Numbered from the stretch's first letter, positions 55,597 to 64,000 are shown. The stretch: DNA of 64,000 nucleotides from Marinobacter aromaticivorans (GCF_002806975.1 NZ_NIHD01000008.1:62001-126000), one strand, 5' to 3'. Notes: generated by a model not told the origin, from the letters alone. Numbers and translations: made by a program.

Positions 55597-55974
55597 GAGA
55601 TCGCTGTCACCCTCGAACAACGCCCTGAAATAGGGTTCGCTGAATGTCTGGTCAGCAAATCGCCCATCTGCACTACAGGCCAGAATATCCACATCCATGG
55701 GTCGGTCTTTCTCGGCGCTCAAAGGATCAGACCTGTCCCGCCCCAGGGATTCCTCCAGCCGGTTAAGCTGTGATTTCAGCTGATCAGGGTCCAGCTCCGA
55801 GGTGAACGCCACCAACGTATTCAAAAACAGATTGGGCGTCTCGATGCCACTTGGTTGCGTGCGAAGCACGGGAGACAGCCACAGGGTACCGAAACGGTTC
55901 AGAAGCTCCGCCAGCGCCAGCGCTACGTTTTTCTCAGGCTCAATGTTGCTTCCCAGACCGCACAGATACCACAT
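55435..55974 (-). CDS. folK: HPPK-type folate enzyme (FolK-like)
   Basis: A 179-residue protein with the HPPK start LCGLGSNIEPEKNVALAL, then GIETPNLFLNTLVAF and RPMDVDILAC (catalytic Asp pair). The C-terminus (LGKAPATIHRNLGAGDEIIV) is reminiscent of HPPK variants in folE-folM neighbourhoods rather than the standard end. That C-terminal part overlaps folM by 162 bases on the other strand. It should pyrophosphorylate a hydroxymethyl-pterin; a second folK elsewhere is likely. Its ATG is six bases after a small upstream gene. Confidence 0.85.
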   Translation of the reverse strand: MWYLCGLGSNIEPEKNVALALAELLNRFGTLWLSPVLRTQPSGIETPNLFLNTLVAFTSELDPDQLKSQLNRLEESLGRDRSDPLSAEKDRPMDVDILACSADGRFADQTFSEPYFRALFEGDSDLSARVTIDLHGHSLGKAPATIHRNLGAGDEIIVDQGQQLNHHAVESTFPGQQGL

Positions 55975-55980
55975 AGCACA

Positions 55981-56073
55981 TCATCTCAGTAATTTTCGTA
56001 TGTAAGCACCCACTAATACGGTGACAAACAATGCTCCGATCATGGATTCGAACGGTACCAGTACTGCCATCAT
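55981..56073 (-). CDS. Very small membrane peptide coupled to folK
   Basis: A 30-codon ORF beginning with ATGATG at 56073 (second ATG at 56070). A strong AGAAGGGG ribosome site lies 4-7 bases before them. The peptide has a hydrophobic core (MIGALFVTVLVGAYI) closed by basic KLLR, which fits a single-helix membrane peptide. It ends six bases before the folK ATG, whose own ribosome site is weak, so it could be a translated leader or a real peptide. It occupies part of the 251-base gap to the next gene; the remainder (56074-56225) showed no other feature. Confidence 0.5.
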   Translation of the reverse strand: MMAVLVPFESMIGALFVTVLVGAYIRKLLR

Positions 56074-56225
56074 CAATCCCCTTCTCTCTACCCAGTGATC
56101 AAAAGTCTGAGCGATCCGGTTTGATGGCCTGACCGGGTGCACGTATATTCAGTTGAACGGAGGCGCAGACCTGCACGGTTGCCAGGCGCCTATTAGCTGA
56201 CCACTCTGAAAAAAGTAAGGGTACC

Positions 56226-56657
56226 ATGACAACTCAAGATCCCAAGCGTATTCACCAAATCCTCAGTACCGTTCGCACCATTGCTCTGGTGGGCGCCAGT
56301 GAGAAAACCCACCGGCCTTCCCATGAAGTCATGGAGTTCATGCAGAAGCAGGGTTACCGGATGATTCCGGTCAATCCCCGGCTGGCAGGCCAGAAAGTGC
56401 TGGGCGAGACGGTCTATCCCGACATTGCCTCTTTGCCGGAACCGGTCGACATGGTGGAGCTGTTTCTGGCGCCGGAGCGCACAGACGCGGTGATTGATCA
56501 GGCTATTGAATTGAAGGTGCCTGTGATCTGGCTGCAGATTGGCGTCATCAATGAGGCTGGCGCCGCCAGAGCAGAAGCGGCCGGGCTGACGGTTGTCATG
56601 GACCTCTGCCCCAAGCAGGAAATCCCGCGGCTGGGCATTGCGCCGGTCAGTCCGTGA
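56226..56657 (+). CDS. CoA-binding domain protein (YccU-like)
   Basis: A 143-residue Rossmann-fold protein. It begins with a nucleotide-binding TIALVGASEKTHRPSHEVMEFMQ and continues with RMIPVNPRLAGQKVLGETVYP and PVIWLQIGVINEAGAARAEAAGL, all hallmarks of the small CoA-binding family (alpha subunit-like of succinyl-CoA synthetase). The metabolic role is unknown. AAGTAAGGGT upstream may be the ribosome site. Confidence 0.9.
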   Translation: MTTQDPKRIHQILSTVRTIALVGASEKTHRPSHEVMEFMQKQGYRMIPVNPRLAGQKVLGETVYPDIASLPEPVDMVELFLAPERTDAVIDQAIELKVPVIWLQIGVINEAGAARAEAAGLTVVMDLCPKQEIPRLGIAPVSP

Positions 56658-56830
56658 ATCCGGGACACTACGAACAGGAATTTGTGGTGCATGCTGACGC
56701 TGCCTCCGGCGGCGGAGCTGGCAGAAGCGCTGCTATTAAACAAAGAGCAACGGCTGATTCGGATTTGTAATCAGCCTCTGCGGTCCCCACCATAGTGGTG
56801 GCAGTCATTGGATTTTTCAGGTGAAATTTT

Positions 56831-57151
56831 ATGGCCACGGGTTATCTGACACCGGAACAGGACAGCAGGCTCCGCCGCTGGGAGCGCTGGAACCGGAATT
56901 ATTTCATTTTTGCGTTCGTGGCTCTGGTGATTGTGCTGGTGTTCAGCAGCCAGCTTGGGCTTTCCAGTGGCGAGAGCTGGGGGCCTTTGGGTTTTCTGAT
57001 TGCTGCTTTGATCACTCCGATCATTATTCTGCAGTTGCGTCTGGCCTGCCCGGCGTGTGGCCACAAGATTGGCTGGCAGGCGAAATTGATGGCGCCTGAT
57101 CAGTGCAAAAACTGCGGTACCTTCCTTCGGGCGAAAGACCCCTCTTCCTGA
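56831..57151 (+). CDS. Small zinc-ribbon membrane protein
   Basis: A 106-residue protein with two predicted membrane helices (NYFIFAFVALVIVLVFSSQ and LGFLIAALITPIIILQL), then a cytoplasmic zinc ribbon with CPACG and CKNCG pairs spaced about 24 residues apart. I do not recognise a named family. It ends just before the promoter region of merR-copA; whether it shares its metal context is uncertain. Confidence 0.65.
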   Translation: MATGYLTPEQDSRLRRWERWNRNYFIFAFVALVIVLVFSSQLGLSSGESWGPLGFLIAALITPIIILQLRLACPACGHKIGWQAKLMAPDQCKNCGTFLRAKDPSS

Positions 57152-57157
57152 AAACCT

Positions 57158-57189
57158 TTGACCTGTGAGTAGGTCACAGGTTTTAGGCT
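57158..57189 (+). promoter_or_regulatory. MerR-type promoter/operator of merR-copA
   Basis: TTGACC (57158-57163) and TAGGCT (57184-57189) are 20 bases apart, the over-long spacing of MerR-controlled promoters. The dyad ACCTGTGA (57161-57168) and TCACAGGT (57174-57181) starts inside the -35 and spans 21 bases, the geometry known for CadR/PbrR/ZntR boxes. Alternatively, a partly overlapping longer dyad (57151-57184, ending TTTT) could end the previous gene; the two readings are not exclusive. Confidence 0.55.
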
Positions 57190-57238
57190 ATGCTTAGTTT
57201 CTAAATTAGTCTGCGATCGTACTTCGGCGATCGACGCA

Positions 57239-57342
57239 GCGGTGTGGGAGGCTTGTCCGAAAACCGCTGTGAATACGTCCCTGTACGCTTGCTCTCCGCC
57301 TTCCCTGGCTACGAGCATTTTCGGACAAGCCTCCCACACCGC
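57239..57342. repeat. Long perfect inverted repeat with structured apex in the merR-copA leader
   Basis: The arms 57239-57263 and 57318-57342 are 25 bases and perfectly complementary. The 54-base apex holds TACGTCCCTGTA and GCCTTCCCTGGC, each able to form a mini-hairpin, and matches the apex of the element at 13452-13559. It lies downstream of the merR promoter and ends 32 bases before the merR ATG, so it would be transcribed in the leader. A further short dyad (57211-57239) abuts it. Confidence 0.9.
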
Positions 57343-57374
57343 CGCTCATTAACGTTTGGTAAGTGCTGCTGAAT

Positions 57375-57806
57375 ATGAAAGTTAAAGAACTTGCTACATC
57401 TGCCGGAGTGAGTCCGGATACCGTGCGTTTTTACACCCGAGAGGGGCTGCTGAAACCGTCCCGGAACCCGGATAACAACTATCAGCAGTTTGACGCTGAG
57501 GATCTTCGGCGCCTGCGTTTTGCGCGTAAGGCGCGACAGCTGGGGTTTTCATTGATCGAGGTCCGGCAGATTCTGGATCAGGCGGATGAGCATCACTCGC
57601 CCTGCCCGATGGTTCGGGATGTTTTCGAGCAGCGGCTGGCCGAAGTGGAGCGGGAGATTGAGGAGTTGCAGCAGTTGCGCAAGCGGATGAAAACTGCTCT
57701 GGCCGCCTGGCAGGACATGCCGGACGGTACGCCGGATGGGCATACCATCTGCCGTTTGATTGAACATTGGGATGACAACCCTCCCGCAAAGCAGGTTGAG
57801 GAGTAG
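57375..57806 (+). CDS. MerR-family metal-responsive regulator
   Basis: A 143-residue MerR protein. The N-terminal winged helix reads VKELATSAGVSPDTVRFYTREGLLKPSR, followed by the long dimer helix. Cys77 (HHSPCPMV) is in the position used by Zn/Cd/Pb/Hg sensors; the metal loop has only one Cys (Cys126, HTICRLIEHW) instead of the usual pair. It sits six bases before a copper-type ATPase, so it probably senses copper or a related metal, but its ligands are not those of CueR. The ATG at 57375 is preferred over an in-frame GTG at 57363. Confidence 0.88.
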   Translation: MKVKELATSAGVSPDTVRFYTREGLLKPSRNPDNNYQQFDAEDLRRLRFARKARQLGFSLIEVRQILDQADEHHSPCPMVRDVFEQRLAEVEREIEELQQLRKRMKTALAAWQDMPDGTPDGHTICRLIEHWDDNPPAKQVEE

Positions 57807-57812
57807 ATCATT

Positions 57813-60455
57813 ATGAGTGAAGCACCTGTGTTACATACCACGCTGAGCATTTCCGGTGCCACCTGTCAGGGCTGCGCCAGGAAGATACGCAATGCCCTGG
57901 AGCCGCTGACCGGTGACGCGGATCTGGTAGAGGTGAATCTGGAGGATCAGACGGTAGCCCTGCCGGGAGGTGTTGATGTCACGGAAGCGGCGCGGATTGT
58001 GACCGAAACCGGTTACCCGGCGGAACCGGTGGCGGAGGCCGGAGCTGAGAAGCCAGCCAGCTGCTGTTCTTCCAGATCCGGTGAGGTAGACGCTAACGCC
58101 GGTGCTGCATCGGGCAAGGCGACGAACGATACTGAAGACACCGGGGTCGCAGAGAGCAAACCAGAAGAATCGACAGCGCCACCCGCACACGGTGATGAGC
58201 AGGTGCAACTGGCCGTAACCGGTGCCACCTGTGCGTCCTGTGTGAATACCATTGAGAAGGCACTGAAATCGGTGCCTGGTGTTACCCATGCCCATATGAA
58301 CCTGGCGGACAATACCGCCACGGCAACCGGGGCAGTTGACCCCCAGGCCCTGGTCAGGGCGGTGGAGAGTTCCGGTTACGGCGCCAGTGTGATTGAGGAT
58401 GCAGACGCCGCCGATGAACAGAAGCAGGCAGAGGACAAGAAACAGTACAGGACCCTGTTGGTGAAAATGGCCATCAGTCTGGGCCTGGGCCTGGGCATGA
58501 TGGTCTGGGGTATGGGCTTTGGCTCCATGACAGTCACCGACGCGAACCAGAGCACCTGGCTTGTTCTCGGCCTGATCACGCTGGCGGTTATGGCCGGCAC
58601 CGGTGGGCATTTCTTCACTGGCGCCTGGAAGGCTTTCCGGCACCACAATGCCAATATGGATACGCTGATTGCCCTGGGCACGGGTACCGCCTGGCTGTAT
58701 TCCATCACCGTGGTGAGTATTCCCGAGGCTTTACCGGAAATGGCCCGGCATGTGTATTTTGAAGCCTCGGCCATGATCATCGGCCTGATCAACCTTGGGC
58801 AGGCGCTGGAACTGCGGGCCAAGGGCAAGACGTCTGAGGCGGTTCGCCGGCTGCTGGATCTGAGAGCGAAAACCGCCCGGGTTATCCGGGACGGGCAGGA
58901 GCAGGATATCCCGGTAGAGGATGTACGCAAGGGCGATCACATCCGTGTTCGCCCCGGTGAAAACCTGCCTGTGGACGGTCGGGTTATTGAAGGCAGCACC
59001 CGCATTGACGAAAGCATGCTCACCGGTGAGCCCATGCCGGTGACGAAAACCGTGGATGACGAGGTGTCTGCCGGCACGCTGAACACCCATGGTGCCATTA
59101 TTTATGAGGCCACCCGTGTGGGCAGTGAAACCGCCCTGGCACAGATTATTCACCTGGTGAAGAAAGCCCAGGGTTCAAAACCCGCCATTGGGCGGCTGGC
59201 CGACAAGATATCATCGGTGTTCGTGCCCAGCGTCATGCTGATTGCCATAGCGTCCGCACTGGTCTGGTACAACGTGGGGCCGGAGCCTGCGGTTGTGCAT
59301 ATGATGGTTGCGGCGACGACCGTTCTGATCATTGCCTGCCCCTGCGCCCTGGGCCTGGCCACGCCTATGTCGGTGATGGTTGGCGTTGGCAAGGCGGCGG
59401 AATACGGCGCCCTGATTCGCCAGGGTGATGCCCTGCAAACGGCTGGCAAGCTGGACCTGGTGATTCTCGACAAAACCGGCACCATCACCGAAGGGCGCCC
59501 GGCGGTGACCAGCCTGCACGCGGTGAATGGCGATGAACAGCAGTTGCTGGCGCTGGCTGCAGGGTTGGAGCGGCACTCCGAGCACCCACTTGCAGAGGCT
59601 GTTACCAACGAAGCCGCGGAGCGCAACATACAGCCTCTCAGGGTCACAGACTTCGAAGCGCTGAATGGCAAAGGCGTGAAGGGCCAGTTTGAGGGCGAGC
59701 CGGTTCGGTTGGGTAACCGCCGCTGGCTGGAAGCCGAAGGGCTGTCGCTGAGCGATCTTTCCGATGTCGAGAGAGGCATTACCGAGCAGGCCGGCACACC
59801 GCTGTTTCTTGCCCGCGGCACTGAACTGCTGGGCGTTATGGGCGTTGCCGATGCCATCAAACCCGATTCGGAGGCGGCTATCCAGCGCCTGCATGATGCC
59901 GGCATCCGGGTGATGATGGTTACCGGCGATATTGACGCCACCGCCAAAGCCATCTCTGCAAAAACCGGCATCGATGACTACCGTGCAGAAGTGCTGCCAG
60001 AGGACAAAGCCGACGTGGTAAACGAGATGCGCGGCAAAGGCTATACCGTGGCCATGGTCGGTGATGGTATCAACGATGCGCCCGCGCTCGCCGCGGCGGA
60101 TGTAGGCTTTGCCATAGGCACAGGCACCGATGTGGCCATCGAGAGCGCCGCCATCACACTGATGCGTGGCTCGCTGCACGGTGTACCGGACGCTATCGAG
60201 ATCTCCCGCGCCACGGTAAAAAACATTCATCAGAACCTCTTTGGCGCCTTCATTTACAACACTCTGGGCATTCCCATCGCGGCGGGCCTGCTGTACCCGG
60301 TCTGGGGCATTCTGATGAGCCCGATTTTTGCCGGCGCTGCCATGTCACTGTCGTCGGTAACCGTGGTTACCAATGCCAACCGGCTGCGGCTGTTTAAAAC
60401 CAGCCACAAACCGGCAGAAACCCAAAGCCAAAACACAAACAGGGAGCGGAACTGA
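57813..60455 (+). CDS. copA: Copper-translocating P-type ATPase CopA
   Basis: An 880-residue P1B-type ATPase. It has two N-terminal HMA domains ([30 protein letters not shown]) separated by a linker with SCCSS. Helices follow, with CPC in [15 protein letters not shown], the phosphorylated Asp in DKTGTITEG, the HP motif SEHPLAEAV and [16 protein letters not shown]. The final helices carry [13 protein letters not shown] and [16 protein letters not shown], the Cu(I) signature. It exports copper from the cytoplasm. It is in one operon with merR and overlaps the next small gene. Confidence 0.97.
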   Translation: MSEAPVLHTTLSISGATCQGCARKIRNALEPLTGDADLVEVNLEDQTVALPGGVDVTEAARIVTETGYPAEPVAEAGAEKPASCCSSRSGEVDANAGAASGKATNDTEDTGVAESKPEESTAPPAHGDEQVQLAVTGATCASCVNTIEKALKSVPGVTHAHMNLADNTATATGAVDPQALVRAVESSGYGASVIEDADAADEQKQAEDKKQYRTLLVKMAISLGLGLGMMVWGMGFGSMTVTDANQSTWLVLGLITLAVMAGTGGHFFTGAWKAFRHHNANMDTLIALGTGTAWLYSITVVSIPEALPEMARHVYFEASAMIIGLINLGQALELRAKGKTSEAVRRLLDLRAKTARVIRDGQEQDIPVEDVRKGDHIRVRPGENLPVDGRVIEGSTRIDESMLTGEPMPVTKTVDDEVSAGTLNTHGAIIYEATRVGSETALAQIIHLVKKAQGSKPAIGRLADKISSVFVPSVMLIAIASALVWYNVGPEPAVVHMMVAATTVLIIACPCALGLATPMSVMVGVGKAAEYGALIRQGDALQTAGKLDLVILDKTGTITEGRPAVTSLHAVNGDEQQLLALAAGLERHSEHPLAEAVTNEAAERNIQPLRVTDFEALNGKGVKGQFEGEPVRLGNRRWLEAEGLSLSDLSDVERGITEQAGTPLFLARGTELLGVMGVADAIKPDSEAAIQRLHDAGIRVMMVTGDIDATAKAISAKTGIDDYRAEVLPEDKADVVNEMRGKGYTVAMVGDGINDAPALAAADVGFAIGTGTDVAIESAAITLMRGSLHGVPDAIEISRATVKNIHQNLFGAFIYNTLGIPIAAGLLYPVWGILMSPIFAGAAMSLSSVTVVTNANRLRLFKTSHKPAETQSQNTNRERN

Positions 60456-60571
60456 TGGAAACAATACTGGTCAATGCCGGTGGCCTTGCCCTGATGGCCG
60501 CCACGGTCTGGTGGTTCTGGCTTTCCTCATCGGACAACGATGCGCCTGTACAAGACCATAGCCATCACTGA
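60455..60571 (+). CDS. Very small His-tailed membrane peptide in the copper operon
   Basis: A 38-codon ORF whose ATG shares a base with the copA stop (TGATG) and has an AGGGAG site upstream. The peptide has a short N-terminus, one hydrophobic stretch (GGLALMAATVWWFWL) and a polar tail ending DHSHH. A single-pass membrane peptide with a metal-binding end is suggested. I know no named family. Its tight coupling to copA supports real translation. Confidence 0.6.
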   Translation: METILVNAGGLALMAATVWWFWLSSSDNDAPVQDHSHH

Positions 60572-60593
60572 ACACGACACTGGAGAGAAAATC

Positions 60594-61043
60594 ATGAAAA
60601 AACAGCTTCTCGGAACAGCCCTGGTTGCCACACTTGGTTTCAGCACACCTGTACTGGCAGCAGGCGCCGCACAAAGCATTCATGTTTACAAATCGCCCAC
60701 ATGCGGCTGCTGTACCGATTGGGTAGAGCACCTTGAAAGCAATGGCTTTGATGTGAAAACCACCGATACTCAAGACATGAATCGCGTCAAGTTCGAGGCC
60801 GGGCTTAGCCGCAATCTGGCCAGCTGTCACACGGCTTTCGTGGGCGACTATGTCATAGAAGGCCATGTGCCTGCCAGCGACATTCAGCAGCTGATTGCCG
60901 ACGCGCCACAAGCCAGGGGCCTGGCCGTTCCCGGCATGCCCGCCGGCTCACCGGGTATGGAAATGGGTGACCGCAAAGACCATTATCAGGTGCTGATGTT
61001 CAACGAAAATGGCCAGACCAAGGTGTTCTCCGAACACAACTAG
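60594..61043 (+). CDS. DUF411 periplasmic metal-binding protein
   Basis: A 149-residue exported protein. The signal peptide is at about residues 1-22 (LLGTALVATLGFSTPVLAAG). The DUF411 core IHVYKSPTCGCCTDWVEHLESNGF has the conserved cysteines, and SCHTAFVGDYVIEGHVP follows. A Met-rich stretch (PGMPAGSPGMEMGD) may also bind copper. DUF411 genes commonly neighbour copper resistance genes. It is the last gene of the module. After the stop, 61044-61228 has a 10-base perfect stem (61092-61101 with 61119-61128) without a T-run. Confidence 0.9.
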   Translation: MKKQLLGTALVATLGFSTPVLAAGAAQSIHVYKSPTCGCCTDWVEHLESNGFDVKTTDTQDMNRVKFEAGLSRNLASCHTAFVGDYVIEGHVPASDIQQLIADAPQARGLAVPGMPAGSPGMEMGDRKDHYQVLMFNENGQTKVFSEHN

Positions 61044-61228
61044 CCGAAGCCGACAGGCTCCGGCCTGAACAGCGCCGCCCCGCCGGGGCCGGAACAGTAC
61101 CTGTGGCTTAAGAATACCGGTACTGTTCTGCAACAGATTCCCGTGGTTTTCTGGCATTCTTTTATACACACTTGCCAGCCAGTGCTCTATGATCGTTCCC
61201 GATCCCCCTGGAACGGAGATGGAATTTC

Positions 61229-62947
61229 TTGAGCCTTAAAACCCGGTTTCTCAGCCTCGCTGCCGGCCTGATCATTATCGCTGCCTGCGCCTCCTGGCTG
61301 GCCTACCGGGAGCTTTCAGCGGATCTGATTGAGCGCTGGGGGCGCCAGGTCGCCGAGATACAGGTGCGCTACGACAGCGCCCGCCTTCTGCAATCCCTCG
61401 AGCGCGAAATTGGCCTGGCCCGGCAAATGGCCGACTCCACCGCATTGATCAACTGGTCTGCCGCCCCGGACAACAAAGCACTCAAAGACAACGCCATCCG
61501 GGAAATGGAAAGCTTCCGCGCCAATTTTCGCGATAAAAGCTATTTTGTCGCCCTGCGGGCGAGCGGGCGGTATTACTACAACAATGCCGATAACGAGTTT
61601 GCCGGCGAGCAGTTTCGCTACGTTCTGGACCCGGAAAAGCCCGATGACGCCTGGTTTTACCAGCTGATCGAGGAGGGTCGGGATTTTCACCTGAACGTGA
61701 ATCCTGATACCGAACTGGGCGTTACCAAGCTCTGGATTGATGTGCTGATGCGCGACCCGGCCGGCGAGATTGTCGGCATGGTGGGCACAGGGCTGAACCT
61801 GGATACCTTTCTGCAGGATATTGTGGATATCAACCAGAACGGCATCACCACACTGTTTGTGGATTACGGCGGCGCGATACAACTGTACCGGGATCGCAAC
61901 TACATAGATTTTGCCAGCGTCATCAAGCCCGAGGGCCAGAAAAACACCGTCGATCTGTTGTTCGAGAATCCCGAAGACAAGCAGAAAATACTGGGCATGC
62001 TGCAACTGCTGAAGAAAAACGCCGGGCAGCCAGGCCATGTGGAAAGCGGTTTTGTCACCGTAGAGGGTCGCGAACATCTCGCCGGGGTGGCTTTTCTGCC
62101 GGCCATCGGCTGGTTTGAAATCACCCTGCTGGACCTGAACACACTGTTACCCCAAAGCTATCTGTGGCCTCTGGTGGCGGTCTTTATCGCTAGCCTGCTG
62201 ATCACCCTGATTGTGTTTCACCTCATTATCCAGTCGCGCATCGTCAAACCCATTATGGGGCTGGAAGAAGCGGTGGAAAAGGTTCGCAGCGGCAGCTTTG
62301 CACTGCCCCGGCTGGACAAGCCTGATAATGAGATTGGCCGGCTCGCCGATCATTTCGAAAAAATGACCGACAGCCTGCGACACTCCACGCAGGAACTGGA
62401 AAACAAGGTTGCCCAGCGCACCGACGAGCTGCACCGGCTGGCACGCATCGATCCGCTCACCGGCCTCAGAAACCGCCGCGGCCTGGACGAACTGCTGCTG
62501 GAAGAAATCGAGCGTGCGGCCCGTCAGGGCACGGGTTTCGGCGTTATCTGGCTGGACATTGACCATTTCAAATCCATCAATGACCAGCTTGGCCATCAGG
62601 CCGGCGACGAAATACTCTGTCGCGTGGCTCTGTGGCTAAAAGCCAGCGTTCGCCCTTACGACCACCCAGGGCGCTGGGGCGGCGATGAGTTTGTAATACT
62701 GCTCTCACCCTGCAGCCCGACCACGCTTGAACAGATCGCCACCCGCATGCGGGAGACCGTGGAGCAGGAGAGCCGCAAAACAGGCACCCCCGTAACAATC
62801 AGCATAGGTGGCTATTTCTCGGAGCCCGGAGACGACAGCGACACCATTTTACGGAACGCCGATCAGGCGCTGTACCGCGCCAAGAGTCAGGGTCGCAACC
62901 GTGTTTGCATCAATGGCCCCGAAGCGATCGAAACGAACCGGGTGTAA
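61229..62947 (+). CDS. Diguanylate cyclase with periplasmic Cache-type sensor
   Basis: A 572-residue membrane enzyme. TM1 near residues 7-26, a ~270-residue extracytoplasmic sensor of double-Cache type (with WFYQLIEEGRDFHLNVNPD and DVLMRDPAGEIVGMVGTGLNL), TM2 near 312-334, HAMP, a coiled coil, and a GGDEF domain with intact GGDEF at 484-488. An RxxD inhibitory site (RPYD, 475-478) lies five residues before it, so product inhibition by c-di-GMP is expected. The start is a TTG at 61229 with GGAG upstream. It may feed the motile/sessile switch that type IV pili share. Confidence 0.94.
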   Translation: MSLKTRFLSLAAGLIIIAACASWLAYRELSADLIERWGRQVAEIQVRYDSARLLQSLEREIGLARQMADSTALINWSAAPDNKALKDNAIREMESFRANFRDKSYFVALRASGRYYYNNADNEFAGEQFRYVLDPEKPDDAWFYQLIEEGRDFHLNVNPDTELGVTKLWIDVLMRDPAGEIVGMVGTGLNLDTFLQDIVDINQNGITTLFVDYGGAIQLYRDRNYIDFASVIKPEGQKNTVDLLFENPEDKQKILGMLQLLKKNAGQPGHVESGFVTVEGREHLAGVAFLPAIGWFEITLLDLNTLLPQSYLWPLVAVFIASLLITLIVFHLIIQSRIVKPIMGLEEAVEKVRSGSFALPRLDKPDNEIGRLADHFEKMTDSLRHSTQELENKVAQRTDELHRLARIDPLTGLRNRRGLDELLLEEIERAARQGTGFGVIWLDIDHFKSINDQLGHQAGDEILCRVALWLKASVRPYDHPGRWGGDEFVILLSPCSPTTLEQIATRMRETVEQESRKTGTPVTISIGGYFSEPGDDSDTILRNADQALYRAKSQGRNRVCINGPEAIETNRV

Positions 62948-63018
62948 CAGGTCTGACTCATACCGCCATAACCGTTATACTCCGCCCCATCATTCATTTT
63001 TTTCAGCCAGGTTAATCC

Positions 63019-64000
63019 ATGCTCAATGCCGACGCTCTCAACCAGTTGCGCCAGCTAAAGTCTGACTTAGAGGAAAGCAAAGTTGTTTTCCCCGGGACGG
63101 TTAAAGCCACCAACGGCCGCTTCGGATTCGTCGCACTGGATGAAGGGCGGGATCTGTTCCTGCCACCGGAAGAAATGCAGAAAGTGCTCCCGGGTGACAG
63201 AGTGAACGTCACCGAGCAGGAAGTGGAAAAGGGCAAAACCCAGGGTGTCGTCGACGAGCTTCTTGAAACCCGGCTGAGCACCTTTGTCGGGCACTATCTG
63301 GTGAAAGGCAAGGGGCACTTTGTGGTGCCGGAAACGCCGGGCATCAACCGCTGGATTTTCATTCCGCCGAAAGAGCGCATGAATGCGCAACCGGATGATT
63401 ACCTGTATTGCTGCATGCACAGGCACCCGATCAAAGACGGCAAGGGCCAGGCAAAGGTTCTGCGGGTTATCGGCAAAGCCGGCGATCCGGGAATTGAACG
63501 CGCCCTGACGCTGGCGATGTTTGATCTGGCAGACACCTGGCCGGCACCCGTTGTGGAACAGGCGGACAGCCTGGACGAGTCAGCCATTGAAGCCCTCGAA
63601 GCCGGTCGGGAAGACCGCACCGACCGTGCCTATGTCACCATCGACAGCCCTGCCACCCAGGACATGGACGATGCCCTGCTGGCCGAGCCCAATGCCACCG
63701 GCTGGGTGTTATCCATTGCCATTGCCGACCCGTCTGCTGTGATTGGCCCTGAGAGTGCCGCTGAGCTGGAAGCCTTCAGGCGCGCAACCGCCATTTACTT
63801 CCCGGGCGAGCCTCTGCCCATGCTGCCCGACACCATCAGCACGCGCCTGTGCTCGCTGATGCCCGATGTGAAGCGGCTCGCCCTGGTCTGCGATCTGCAG
63901 GTGAATAACGACGGCAGCCTGGGCGATTACAGCTTCCATGAGGCGGTCATCCGTTCCCGGGGCAAGCTCAGTTACGATCTGGTCTCTAACCTGATTGAAG
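63019..64000 (+). CDS. RNase II/R family 3'-5' exoribonuclease (partial)
   Basis: The first 327 codons are present; the gene runs past the right edge. An N-terminal cold-shock-like RNA-binding domain (VFPGTVKATNGRFGFVALDEGRDLFLPPEEM) is followed by a second one and the start of the RNB domain, with acidic catalytic residues in TIDSPATQDMDDALLAE. The architecture fits RNase II or VacB-like proteins; it cannot be settled without the C-terminus. The ATG at 63019 lies 71 bases after the cyclase. Confidence 0.9.
   Translation, partial: MLNADALNQLRQLKSDLEESKVVFPGTVKATNGRFGFVALDEGRDLFLPPEEMQKVLPGDRVNVTEQEVEKGKTQGVVDELLETRLSTFVGHYLVKGKGHFVVPETPGINRWIFIPPKERMNAQPDDYLYCCMHRHPIKDGKGQAKVLRVIGKAGDPGIERALTLAMFDLADTWPAPVVEQADSLDESAIEALEAGREDRTDRAYVTIDSPATQDMDDALLAEPNATGWVLSIAIADPSAVIGPESAAELEAFRRATAIYFPGEPLPMLPDTISTRLCSLMPDVKRLALVCDLQVNNDGSLGDYSFHEAVIRSRGKLSYDLVSNLIE

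Noticed and set aside
56747..56775. Short inverted repeat GGCTGATT/AATCAGCC after the CoA-binding gene
   Set aside because: It is followed by no T-run on either strand and is too small to interpret beyond chance or a weak mRNA end structure.
57151..57184. Reading the 57151-57184 dyad purely as a terminator of the zinc-ribbon gene
   Set aside because: The -35/-10 spacing and the 21-base dyad beginning inside the -35 fit a MerR-family promoter better, though a terminator role for the same sequence cannot be excluded.
1..64000. Search for tRNA, rRNA, CRISPR arrays, insertion sequences, prophage or att sites
   Set aside because: No cloverleaf with CCA-type ends, no regularly spaced direct repeats and no transposase or integrase were seen by eye.

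Overview
The window looks like part of the chromosome of a marine gammaproteobacterium of the Marinobacter/Pseudomonas type. Most genes have clear Pseudomonas-like counterparts, and two long blocks have the gene order known from Pseudomonas: gshB-tonB-yqgE-ruvX-pyrR-pyrB-pyrC' divergent from pilGHIJK-chpABC, and ftsY-ftsE-ftsX-rpoH. No rRNA, tRNA, insertion sequence, prophage or CRISPR array was seen. Genes are dense, and the longest gap between genes is just under 300 bases.

Left part (1-7113): a type VI secretion block read right to left, tssB-tssC-tssE-tssF-tssG-FHA-tssJ, cut by the window edge inside tssJ. Then come an acyl-CoA-binding protein, a small exported protein, greB, an unknown small gene, an OmpR-type two-component pair, and the hydroxypyruvate/tartronate-semialdehyde pair hyi-garR (7404-13420). 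Next is the core block rpoH, ftsX, ftsE, ftsY, rsmD, a fatty acid desaturase and mutM (13655-20558). It is followed by a nucleotidase of the YrfG type, the redox and heat stress genes hslR and hslO, and pckA (21197-24957).

Middle (25188-37093): a class II histone-deacetylase-like protein; a TRAP transporter set (fused permease, TatT-like lipoprotein, periplasmic binding protein) with an HU gene on the opposite strand in its middle; and the pyrimidine/glutathione block, with a catalytically dead PyrC' beside PyrB.

Right (37391-64000): the complete Pil-Chp chemosensory system for type IV pili, including a 2513-residue ChpA kinase; zur-znuC-znuB without znuA; an alpha/beta hydrolase; folE-folM with a convergent, overlapping folK; a MerR-copA-small protein-DUF411 copper module; a Cache-GGDEF diguanylate cyclase; and the start of an RNase II/R family exonuclease.

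The signal least explained by known features is a set of three long near-perfect hairpins (4521-4605, 13452-13559, 57239-57342). Their arms differ in sequence but each stays self-complementary. Two share a conserved apex that can itself fold into two mini-hairpins. Each ends 31-38 bases before a start codon. Two very small genes are also described: a 30-codon membrane peptide coupled to folK, and a 38-codon His-tailed membrane peptide coupled to copA.
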